From: Suillus spraguei | Taxonomy: Eukaryota > Basidiomycota > Agaricomycetes > Boletales > Suillaceae | Direction: 5' to 3' | NCBI GenBank assembly: GCA_016800925.1 | Contig: JABCPU010000004.1 | Coordinates: 434,001 to 498,000 of the forward strand | Length of the DNA stretch: 64,000 bases | Part shown: piece by piece, positions 32,048-43,229 of the stretch | How positions within the stretch are numbered: the stretch's first letter is position 1 | Layout of the letters: the number at the start of each line of letters is the position of its first letter | Position numbers and translations under genes: made by a program | Notes under the pieces: model-generated | Told to the model about the DNA's origin: nothing | What the model saw: the letters and a program-made list of their open reading frames with translations, nothing else | Database searches by the model: none

Positions 32048-33996
32048 TTTCCTGCTTGGAGGCTTTATGGAGGCCGGAAACTAGGGAGACACAAGGGCTT
32101 AGTCTTCTGGAAAGAGGCGGGCGATTATAATATTCCAGACACCATACACATGCATGATGCATCAATAAATACGTACAAGAATACGTTTTCGATAATCAAT
32201 ATCAAATATCCAATCTTCTGTTCACATCGATTACCATGTCAGCCAGCTGAATCAGTAACGATTATATCACTGCTGGTTACATTGTCAGTGCAACCATAAC
32301 AATGTGAACTTCGAGTTGTTGTTCATTTAAGCCAATAAGAAACAGGCGGATACGTGTCGCTATCACGCAAAGTAGAGCCTGTAGATTTCATCATATTTTG
32401 AGGTCTTTCCAAACAAAGAAACAGCACCTTGAGACAAGAAAGGATAAAAGTTGAAAAATCTTTAGATAGGTCACTTGTTCCGGGTATGTACCAATACAGA
32501 TCTGAAGTTACGGAATGGAACAAAGGTGGGTATCACTGTGAATCCCTGATGTTAAAGAGGTAGTACTATACTTAGTGGGGTGGGGTATCTGGTGTCCCAC
32601 CACCCACTCGCTACTCCGTCTGGTCCACTAGCATTCTGCGTCGGCTAACCTAACTATCGTGGTCATTGTCATCACTTCGAATTGTACTCGATGTGCTAGG
32701 GTATAAAACAAGCTTCTTAGCGCGTAGGACATAGAAGTATAGTCATACGAATACTCGCCTGGGCTGCTGCTCTAAACAAGCACGTATCAGTAGTAGTAGA
32801 CAGACATCAAATATAAGAAAAATACGTACGTCTTTCTGGCTAGTATTCGAGAGGCTTTTCCAAGACATCGGGAAGACACTGGCAGGTTCCCTTGATTGCT
32901 TTTTGATATTGTATCACAGAGCACACACATTTCTAAGACATTAATAGGGTAAATCATAGTTTTATGACCTACCGTGCGATGAACTTCGAACTCACTTGCA
33001 TTAGTTTAGCACTCGGCCGCCGTTTTTTGTGGCGGTGGCTGGGATTGCTCCTAAAAGGCTTTGACTGCGGGATAAGCTCAGTCAGCCAACGACGGCGTCC
33101 GTCCACTGCTTTGCCATTTCAGCAGCCCGAGCTTCGTGGCCAATTAGTTGCACATGCGGATATATCAGGCCTCAGAGACGTAATATCTGGAGCAAGTAAG
33201 GAATGCAATCATTCAGCATATCAGAAAGGAGTAATCACATGCACCTGTGGTATTGGTATTGTCCACACATCCAAACCGCTGCCCACGGCACCTATGTAGC
33301 CTGTTTACTCGCGTGTAGCAAAGATATATCATCAGACAATATTTCATTAATTTAGTTAGCTAGTCACATATTTCGACGTGTATGTGAGGTCAACGAGAAC
33401 TGAGAAGTATCATTCAAAATGGGCGACGTCGTCACAGGTGTTTGAGAATACATTGTCCTGATCCTGTGCACCCGGGAATTATGTTATGTCGAGATAAGAC
33501 TTACAGAATGGTGATACTTGGGCTCGACAAAATGTGACAATTGTCCAAACACCAATAAATGTTCAAGTCATATGCGGGGGGGTAGTGAGCATGATAATCT
33601 CGTTTGAACCATTAACGGCAACGCCTCCAAAACGGAAGCCAGACGAGTATGATAGCCTGACCATCGATCAAGGAAAGTCGAGTTCCTCTTCTCGAGGGCG
33701 GTCACAGCAAGCAATTCACGTGCTCGCCGCTCGGGTTCGTGGTTGTCTTGTTGCAGTCCGCGAAAGATACAGTCACGGGCTAACTTAAAACACGAGGGAA
33801 TGATGCGCGTGGTTCGAGTAAACATAACACACAATGCACATGGACGTAAGGCACATGCAGATTAAGAATGACAGCACCCGTGAATTGGCCGTGTGAAATT
33901 GTGGGCGTGCCCAAAGATACTGCGTATTTTGAAAAGTTGAGATACCTCATAAAAAGGGATGTGTCGTTAAATTTTATATATCATATCCTATCCATC
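32048..33996. other. Gene-poor stretch
   Basis: Nearly 2 kb without a supported gene. An ATG at 33419 followed by short exon-like pieces (GDTWARQNVTIVQTPINVQV) is suggestive, but the splice phases do not work without an unusual donor. A Gly/Val-rich minus-strand piece near 33240-33300 is equally unsupported. No repeat or RNA gene was identified. Confidence 0.4.
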
Positions 33997-34716
33997 ATGG
34001 CTGCGCCTCCGGAAGTGACAAACAAGAATCTTACCGGGAAATACATTATGGTTCGTTTGTTCAAGTTATGTATGGTAATGATTCTGATGGGGGCGCCAGA
34101 GCAAAACGTTGAGCGATGACAGCGATGACATCCTCAAGCTGCAGGGGGTATCTTGGTTCAAGCGGCGTGCCATCTCAATGTTTACCTTGACGCTTGGCGT
34201 CAAGCATTATACAGACGAGGCGGGCAATGAGCACATAGACGTCGAGCAAACACTATCTGGGGGTATTAAGGGTACGAATGAGGATCGGGTCCTTGATTGG
34301 GAAACACGTAGTGAGATAGATGATGTTTTCGGTGCTGTGTGTGGACAGTCAAAGAAAGTCAAGACCGAAGAGGTGGAGGATGAATTCTTGAAATCTGGCT
34401 GGACGGAAGATGCAGTTGAAGACGGGTTAATTCTCGCTGTAGACTGGAGCGATACTGCAAAAAGTGGGATGAAGTGGAAGGCAGAAATGGTACGATTTTA
34501 ACATTTTGTCTTTAATCGTTATTCTAATTAATTTTTAGACATGGGGTTTCGAAATATTAAATGGGGAGAGGAGGCATGCAAGACGTTTAAAGTTTACGTC
34601 ATCAAACAAGCAGGATGGTCCAATCTTCAAACGCTTATATTACGATTACAGTGAGTCACTTTCCTCCACGGTGATCTTATAAAATTTAAGAATATTTCCT
34701 AGTTGGACCCAATTGA
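33997..34716 (+). CDS. Uncharacterised lipocalin-like fungal protein, copy A
   Basis: Four-exon gene starting MAAPPEVTNKNLTGKYIM. The first intron ends GCCAG and gives SKTLSDDSDDILKLQGVSWF. Next come FKRRAISMFTLTLGVKHYTD, HIDVEQTLSGGIKGTNEDRV, the DEFLKSGWTEDAVEDGLILA block, TWGFEILNGERRHARRLKF and a short last exon ending IGPN-stop. Repeated beta-strand patterns and a size of about 195 residues suggest a small lipocalin-like barrel. Proteins of this type are found in many fungi, with no known function as far as I recall. It closely matches copy C (49317-50053), including intron positions, and more distantly its neighbour copy B. Confidence 0.75.
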
Positions 34717-34941
34717 GGCTGTAGTAATACAAAATCGGGTATGACTTACTATGACCGAGCTCATGGCCGAATTTTGTCGTACCATTATCAAGGTTGTGTT
34801 GGTAACCTCGGCGCCCTTGTAAGTAACTGGAGATCTTATCATTCGGTCAAGGACCGGGCATACGATGATCTTCAAGGCTTGCTGCTGGCAATATAAGAAG
34901 CCAAGGTCTGCCATGTCATCTCTACCCACTCTCTTCTCACC

Positions 34942-35658
34942 ATGGCTTGTCCTCTCCACGTTACCACTAAAAACCTATCAGGAAAACTTAAACTCGTCAG
35001 TTCCCCACTTTGATCTACCACTATCGCACAATTCTGACAATCATGGCAGAATAAAACTCTAAGCGATAGCGTTGATGAGACCCTGAAACTTCAGGACGTT
35101 GGCTACTTAAAGCGCACCGCTATTAACAATCTACCCCTTACACTCGAACCTTCCCAATATACCGAGGAGGGCGTGGAGCACATCGTGGTTAAACAGGTCC
35201 TGACAGGAGGCTTCCAAGCACCTACAGACCACCTAATTTTGAATGGTAAAGAGACTTTCAGGAACGATACTCTCTTCGGACACTTGATCGCCAAAAGTTG
35301 GCGATCAAAGGTCAAGGATCTCGATATTGAGTTCTTGACGGAAGGTTGGACGGAGGATACTGAGGAGGATGGCCTCATTGCCGGTATCGTGAAAAGTGAC
35401 ACCGACAAGACCAACAAAGACTGGGTCATACACGTGGTATGTCGGATCGTTCAGTCCAGTGGACATCTGATCTTGATAACCTACCTCAGGTTTGGGGTTT
35501 CGCTATCATTGATGGTGTAAGGAGATTTGCCAGACGCTTCAGATTCACCATCAAGGACAGGGAGCCGATCTTCGTCAAATTGTACTACGACTATGGTGGG
35601 TACCTCCCATCCTCTTACTTCCTAGTACTAACTGAAATTTCCTTCAGAGGAATCTTGA
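34942..35658 (+). CDS. Uncharacterised lipocalin-like fungal protein, copy B
   Basis: Tandem neighbour of copy A in the same orientation, 225 bp downstream. It starts MACPLHVTTKNLSGKLKL, with introns at the same places. The second exon reads NKTLSDSVDETLKLQDVGYL, then HIVVKQVLTGGFQAPTDH, DIEFLTEGWTEDTEEDGLIA, VWGFAIIDGVRRFARRFRF and a last exon ending YYDYEES-stop. It is clearly diverged from copies A and C but keeps the SGWTED/EGWTED and WGF...R-RRFARR motifs. A perfect 11-bp inverted repeat (35284-35308) lies in the coding sequence. Probably functional, as all frames and splice sites are intact. Confidence 0.72.
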
Positions 35659-36016
35659 TGAAAGCGAAACAAACTGCTTGTACAATGTGTATAATGAATC
35701 CAATGATACATATGATTGATCGGTTTCAATATTTTTGCGCTGAATGGATCTGAGAAGAAAAAAGCTGGCACGAATAGCATCTATCTAAGATATCTGCTAT
35801 GAGCAATTGAATCGAATTATGTGCATGTTAATCCAGACAATTTCTTTGATGTATTACAAGCTACCTGAGGTCACGTGAAGTAGTAGGCAACCGTAAGCAT
35901 GGACTGAGCTGTTCAGCCCAATCAACCCAGTTCAACTAACGGTTCTCCGTGACGTCGTCCACTACCTATCGATCCTAGTCTTAGTCCATTTAATCTCTCA
36001 GTCCGCATAGATCACG
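35659..36016. other. Intergenic before Rab GDI
   Basis: 3' flank of copy B and promoter of the GDI gene. The part just before 36017 is moderately pyrimidine-rich. No gene is seen. Confidence 0.4.
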
Positions 36017-37734
36017 ATGGATGAAGAATACGATGTAATTAATCGCCCCTGATTCCTTCTCATTCATCTGTACTGACATCTTATCATCACTGGCGTTTGG
36101 TTTCGGTTGGCACGATCTAGGTCATCGTCCTTGGCACTGGCCTCACCGAGTGCATCCTCTCGGGTTTGTTATCTGTGGAGGGGAAGAAAGTCCTCCACAT
36201 GGATAGAAACGATTATTATGGTGGAGAGTCGGCCAGTTTGAATCTAACACAGGTAGGTGCCTTTCTCGTACCGGAATCAAGACCACGCTGATCAACGCAC
36301 GATTTTAGCTCTTTCGTAAATTTCGCCCAAGTCACTCTCCGCCCGCCGACCTGGGCCGTGACCGTGACTATGCAGTTGATCTCATCCCAAAGTTCATCAT
36401 CGCCACTGGTGAACTCGTAAACATACTCGTTCACACCAATGTCTTGCAATACCTCGAGTTCAAGCAGATCGCAGGCTCGTTTGTTTATAAGAATGGTAAG
36501 ATCAGCAAGGTCCCGAGTACAGAGGTGGAGGCAGCGAAGAGTCCGTTGATGGGTTTGTTTGAGAAGTATAGAGCTAAGAAATTCTTCGAATTCCTGCAGA
36601 AGTGGGAGGAAGGTGACCCAGCAACCCACCAAGGTGAGCGAGAGCCTGCGTGATTATGTGTCGGCGCGAATACTCGTTCATTCTAACGCGGAGACCAGGA
36701 TTAAATCTCAATAAGGATAGTATGAGGAAAGTATACCAGCATTTCGGATTAGAACCCGGCACGCAAGACTTTATCGGACATGCCATGGCACTCTATCTCG
36801 ATGATGAGTGAGCGTGATCTCTCCATATTTTTCCAAACCCACTAATACTTCTCTACAGCTATATTAACAAACCTGCTCGCGAGGCTTATGAGCGTATCGT
36901 CCTGTACACCACCTCTATGGCACGATGGGGTAAATCCCCTTACATCTACCCTCTCTATGGACTTGGCGAGCTTCCCCAAGCTTTCGCACGTTTGAGTGCA
37001 ATTTATGGCGGGACCTACATGCTTGATAAGCCAATCGATGAGATCGTGCTCAACGAGGATGGATCATTTGCAGGTGTCCGCAGTGGAGCAGACACCGCCC
37101 GTGCTAAGATGGTCATCGGTGACCCAAGCTATTTTGGTGCGGGAAAGGAGGCAGAGGGTGGCAGGCTGAGGGTGGTCGAAGATGGCAAGGTGGTGAGGGC
37201 GATCTGTTTACTGAAGCACCCGATTCCTGGCACGGAGGATAGCGATAGTGTGCAGATTATCATCCCGCAAAACCAGGTAAATAGGAGGAATGGTAAGCGT
37301 CTGTTTAGTGATGTTCTCGTACGAGTCATGCTCATGGTGTGGCATAGATATCTACATCGCGATGGTGTCCTCGACACACAAGGTATGCGCGAATAACATC
37401 TACGTTGCAATTGTCAGCACCATCGTCGAGACTTCCGCTCCTGAGAATGAAATACAGCCTGGTCTCCATCTCCTAGGCAGCATCTACGACAAGTGCGCAT
37501 ATTTCTTTACCTTTCTTCACTCTCATTCATTCCGACTAATCCAACAGATTCGTGACCGTCTCTCCCATATACACTCCTGTCGCTGACGGGAAGCAAGATC
37601 ATGTCTACATCACACGCTCGTACGATGCGACGTCACACTTCGAGACTGTCGTTGAAGACGTGCAGGCAGTATTCAAGCGTGTAATGGGCAAGGACCTCGT
37701 GCTCAAGAAACGTGAACCCGACGCTGAGCACTGA
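36017..37734 (+). CDS. GDI1: Rab GDP-dissociation inhibitor
   Basis: GDI extracts prenylated, GDP-bound Rab/Ypt proteins from membranes and recycles them; it is essential for vesicle traffic in yeast. Starts MDEEYD at ATG 36017, with an intron in the first few codons, then [20 protein letters not shown] (nucleotide-fold motif), [50 protein letters not shown]-like [20 protein letters not shown], and the C-terminal [20 protein letters not shown]. Stop at 37732-37734. About 445 residues expected, as usual. Checked introns include GTGAGC to CCAG after THQ and GTAAGC to ATAG before DIYIAMV. No frame break was found. Confidence 0.93.
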
Positions 37735-38008
37735 AGGCAATGAGATCGCAACTCCTTAGCCACCCTCTTACCTTATATAGTGTACACCCAGCAACAAAAC
37801 GTTTCGTGCTAGTTTGTTTGTACTCTATAGTCTTTCACTCATTCTGCATTTGATTACGGGTCTTCTGTCACTACATGTTTGCGAACAATTGAATCATGAC
37901 TGCTTTGGATGGACGTGTATTCGTCATACTTGACAAGAATAAGTATCGTCCAACCTTATCCGCTCAGCCTGGGTCCAAAAGTCCACAACGATAAAAATCT
38001 ACTAGGAA

Positions 38009-41000
38009 TCAGACAAATGAAAACGAATCCATACTGAACTCTGGCACTTGGACATCCTGCTTGGCGGATTTAAGTAGGCTACCGAGGCCTGCCTTGCGTG
38101 CTAGAAGGTCACTCTCCTCCTTTATGGTCTCCTGCGCGGGTACCCTGACAAATGAACGGTCGGGAGAGACTTTGCGTGTTGAAGTCGCAGATGCAATGTC
38201 CATGTCAATCATAATTGACGAGCGTCTGCGTAGCTTGGGATCCAGCACAAAAGATCTCCGCAATGTAGCATATGGAGTTGGTGGGGGTTCCGTCGGGGCA
38301 ATGACAGATATCGATGGCCGCTCAAAGGACCACGAACGTACGAGATCCAGCGCTAGTGCATGACAACCTGTAGAGAAGCTAGTCAGCCAAACTCTAGCTT
38401 GACATGTGGTCGCATTCACCCATCCTGCAGAACACCCGGGCGATCTGGAGCACAAAGTTGAATTCAGAGTAACCTGAAATCTCGCTTGTCCCCTTGGCTG
38501 TTTGCAGCGTCTTGGAGCGGAGCTGGGAAAACAGTAATGCAAGACTGGGATCATCGTAATGAGGTTCGCCGATTTCTGCCACTTGTATATCTAAAGCATC
38601 GGCGATATCTCGCAAGGGTGTCTAACAAAATATACAAAATCTCGAGGGTTACGTGGAAGAGTGACTTTACTTACCACCAATATCCTGACAGCGAGGTCTC
38701 TTCGGTTGAGCATCCAGAAGGCCCAGCTTCCAAGCCATCGATTGCCTTCACGAAAGGCGGTAGGGATCACCGTACTATGTAGTATATCCCGCAGCACAGG
38801 ACCATCCGAGCCTCCTTCCACCACACGAGCGAGAGCGATCGCTAGCTGGAAATCTGATAGATTCCTGAGGCAAACATGAACGGCGTCTTTCAGACTGCCT
38901 CCCAAGAGGAAGAACGCAGCAGCATACTCTACAGCGATCATGTAGTTGCAAAATCCGTGGGAGGGTATGGAAACCTACCAAATCTCTGCTTACCTCGCAG
39001 AGCATACGCATTCTTTAGTGCTGCAGTCTTCCATTTCGGCTGACTGAAGTCGTTCGCGAGGAACTTGAGCATAATGGTTTGTTCTTTATGCCATGCAGCT
39101 TGCTTCCACAGGCCATGCACCAGCTTCACCTTGCCCAGTGCGAAATAGAAGAGTGAGCATGCTGTAGGGTCACGATTATCGCCAGCCATATATTCATTTC
39201 GTGCGATGACTTCCATGTGAGTCTTCTGTATACCCCCGAAACTCAGTATGGTTCGACAACAGCGTGAAAGTGAATATACCAAGGATTCAACCGAACTCAG
39301 CCATATGAAGACTCCAAGGGCTCGGGCATCAGACCAGAGCATCCTTCCATTGCATGCTGCCGTAGATGTACTTAGCAAAAGCCCTTGGCTCTCACTGTGG
39401 AAGGCCCAAATCATATCACGATATCGCAGGCGTTCCCTCCAACCGGTTGATCGTGGTATTGCGCCGTTTGATCGTGGACTACTGGGATCCGATGTAACTC
39501 GACGGTTAAGGATGTAAAACGACCGCATAGAGATCACATAGCGAAGGCCATTAGGGTCCAGTGCTCGTCTCTGTTCCTCGATCTACACACAAAGTAAGTT
39601 GATGATGGCTAACCATACATTCGCACACTGACCTCGAGGGTCGTCTGAATGAGAACCAGAAGATGCGCGTGCTCATTAGGAGTTAAATGAGGAAGAGGCT
39701 GCATTTCAAGTTGTTCTATAAGTGTCTCTACCATATGGCGGGAGAAGACGGTTTCATCTGGTCTTCAAAATGAATGTGAACAAATCTCATAGACTATTAT
39801 AGGGGAACACACTCACAATGAGTTCTCCCGTGGTGTGCTGAACAGGAAGTTATACCGTTTTGAAGGTTTGATGTTCTATAAGAAAATTATCACGAGTGAG
39901 GGCAGAGTCTTGAAACAACTTACAGATATCACATGCTGACTGCGCAGGTACTGTTCCACGGGGAAGGCATTCCAGTGAAAATCCTGCGTTGGATCTGCAT
40001 GTATAGTCTTCACGACCAGAGATAGAGCAACGATAATTTGCTTCACCAGCTCCACTTTACCTACAAAAGGATCAGATCAATTTCCTATGCTATCCATAAT
40101 ACTTACCCCAAAGCAAGCACTGCAAAAGCATTTGGGGATGGTAATCCTCCAGGGGTCCATTATGTCGAGCAACATACTGAAACAGGGGTTCCTGGTCCTT
40201 TTGAAGTGCTGTTTGACCAAAGAGAAACAACTGGTGATTCGCTGCGATCAAGAAAGACCCATTTGCGAGCCATATTGAATCGCAGATCGGATATGAGATG
40301 TAGCTGGCGAGGATTCAGTTAATTCTCAACGCTCGTTGAAACACTGAACATACTTTCTGATATCCACTTTCCAACAGATAGCCCATGCAGGGTCATCATT
40401 AAAGTAAGTTTTCCTTTGCTGGCACAACAGCTCAACATGGTGTGTGAAACCGACAGCCAGAATTGACTGGTTATCGGGCGTTGATGTCCAGTCCAAGTCA
40501 TTGATATGTTCAGAAGTACTATCAAAAGGATGGATGAGGTAGTATTGAAAACAGACTGTCTTGCCCACCTGAATATCCTGCGATGCTCGAGACCCGAGGC
40601 AAATTCAGATTCTTTTGAGTCCCAGACCGTAAGTTCTTCGCCATCTGGTAACCGTACAACTAATACACAAATAGTTTATATGTCAGCTATCACAGCTCTG
40701 TATAATGAAGAATAAGTTATTCACCTAGAACAGACTTTTTCGCAGAACTGCAACTCGCCAGGGAAAAATTCTTCCTTCCTGTCTTAACCTTGCCCGTGCA
40801 TTTCCACCCAGAGGATGTTCCTTCCTCTGCTATCCAGAATGAAAGCTCTCCATCATCAGAGATACTGAGTAATGTGTCATGTTCCTCCAAAGAACTATCC
40901 CTACTCCACGACATTGGATCGACGGGGATGATTAGCTTTGGGGGCTGGGCCAGTGGCAGATTGTTCTGGGAATGTAGACGTAGGGTTGGATTAGGGTTGC

Positions 41001-42957
41001 TGTCAATATATATGTACACGATGGCACTGTCTGAGGTTAGGCCAACGATGCATTCATGCGCTGTCTTCGAGGGTGCCGAAAATAAGTCGGTGATAGAAGG
41101 GACTGTAAGCGTCGAAATGGGCTTTGAATGTAGAGTCAAGACCGAGGTTTCAGACGAGTACGTCGCTAGCAGCCTACCTGCACCACAAGTCAGGCTAATG
41201 TCGTGCGAAACGAGATCTTCTTACCGCCATCCAGAACCACAACATGGTCCGCGTTAGACCACCGCCTTCCCCGGGTAAGCTGAGATCCCCCTTCAATGAC
41301 CCGCCAAACTTCCCCTCCATCAGCGCGTACAACTGCAACGCCTCTTCCAGCGGGCGTCCTAACCAGTCTTCGTATCTTGCTCTCCTCATGGGGCAACCTA
41401 TCAAGTCCCTTGGCATTAAGGCGCAGTCCTGCGGACTGGCCATCAAAGAAGGCTAAGGGAACACCTCAAATGTAGCCAGGGGAGTAGATGTTACCATGGT
41501 TAAAGTGGCAGCATCAGGATGTGGGAGAAGGTATAGATGAGAAGGAAGTTGAGAAAGGACATTCAAACTTGTATGTGAAAGGGCAAATTGACGTATGAGC
41601 GTTGGGGGTCTCCGGTCAATGTTCTGTGACCCGTTTGAATTTGCGCCAAATAAATGGATATGCTTAGCACTCACCGCGACGGCACTGACAAGTATAGAGC
41701 CATCCCCAAGAGCGCGAACAAAGAGATCCCAACCTTCTTCATCAATTTCTCGCAACCTCTTGACCTGAGGACCCGCGTCTTCGGTAGCCGACGCTAGGAC
41801 AGCTTTGATCGTCCGCCGGACGACTTCTTTGTCCAACCACACGACCGTAGACTTCCTGGGATATGATCCAAGTTTTGCTGCAGTGAGGAACGGAAGCGAA
41901 GAGAAAAGGTCAAGGGATGCATGTAATTGCAAACGATGCGGCGCGTCAATCACGGGGAGGAATATCCGCAGCGTGGAATCAGACGTGATGGTGTAGAGTG
42001 CGGGATCATCACTGCACCCAATGTGTAAGCCTCGTGTAAAAAGTAGTGTTTGAAATGCTCAACCTTCGTGATGCCTGAGAAAACCTCCACATCAGGTCTG
42101 TAACAGGCCTGGAGTGAGGAATGCCTTGCACCAGGCGGCCGGAGGTAGTTGAATATAATCTGACCAAATTATCGTGCTGTAAATCATCATTTAGTAGGTA
42201 CCAGGGGAGGGGTGCGAGGCCCCGTACGTGAGATGTAGTGGCAATAAATGCAAGCGTTGGAGCAAATTTCACGAGAGACGGAGTTGCCACCCTGACGAGC
42301 GAGGTGAAATTGCTATTGAGGCGAAGGAACATGCGTTACTGTACCTTGCTTCCCACTTCTTTGACCATGTGAGAAGGTCATTTTCCAAGATCAACGTGTA
42401 GACGGATAGGCCGTTCTGACTGCCAACTGAAAGAAGCCCTGGATGGGAATCAATAGTTGATATGTAAAGGGCATACAAGACTAGTACCAGATCTGCAGTC
42501 CAGAGTTTTGACGGGGTCACTGTCTTGAAGGGAAATAGAAGAGTGAATTCTCCAAGTATTGTTACCTGATAATGACCACGCAGCGATGTGCATATCCATG
42601 GAAGCAACTATCTACTTCGAGTATGAAATTAGGCGTGGTAGGATTAGGAGGGGGAATAAAGGAGGAGATGCACGTACAACTTTCATGGCAGAGTCGACTG
42701 CCACGCAAGATATGGTTCGATCGAGATGCTGGGTACCAGGATAGATTTCCGCAAAGGTGAGCACGCGTACGAGCTCAAGAGTACTGGCATCCAAGATGAC
42801 TACAGTGTCTGCAGAGGGGTACAACTAGTTGAAAAAGATCTTAATCAGTATGAAATTGAGTCAATAAAGTGCGCACTATAAGGGTGACATGAGGTAGAAC
42901 CAACTGGTGAAGTGCACCGACTGGACAACCAGCGAATGTTTTCAGGAGATCTAACAT
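38009..42957 (-). CDS. RAV1: RAVE complex subunit Rav1
   Basis: Large gene for the scaffold of the RAVE complex, which reassembles V1 onto Vo of the vacuolar ATPase (DmX/rabconnectin homologue in animals). A frame runs further upstream only from TTG. ATG 42955-42957 (MLDLLKTFAGCPVGALHQL) matches the usual N-terminus and is chosen. WD-like repeats follow: VVILDASTLELVRVLTF, LLSVGSQNGLSVYTLILEND, LVRLYSTTSGRLVQGIPH and TLLSISDDGELSFWIAEEG. The Rav1 C-terminal domain follows, with YRDMIWAFHSESQGLLL, ALGVFIWLSS, ACSLFYFALGKVKLVHGLW and EYAAAFFLLGGSLKDAVHVC. It ends MDSFSFV-stop at 38009-38011. It converges with GDI1, about 270 bp between stops. Not every intron was verified. Confidence 0.88.
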
Positions 42958-43229
42958 CTGTGTCCGTGAATGTGAGTTCGGATTGTTTAATTCACGCGGT
43001 CCATGCCAGGGCACGGAGAGTAGGCTGCCTGACGGTGTAAGCTTTACCGCTGCAAGGTGAAGGAGGGCAGGCAACCGTGACTTGTTAAATATGCTTCCGG
43101 AAAAGCGCCTATGACGAGATCGGTCATCGACGGTAGCCCCCCTTCGTCATAATTCGCAGACTGCGCCTAGTGCACGGCTTTGCCATTTCCTCTCGCCAGC
43201 CTCTCAGTGCTAGCTAAATTCATACCAGA

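Noticed and set aside
33419..33788. Possible small gene starting MGDVV and continuing NGDTWARQNVTIVQTPINVQ
   Set aside because: The best donor (ACAG before GTGTTTG) gives a stop just after the acceptor. Only a weak alternative donor keeps the frame, and no 3' part can be assigned.
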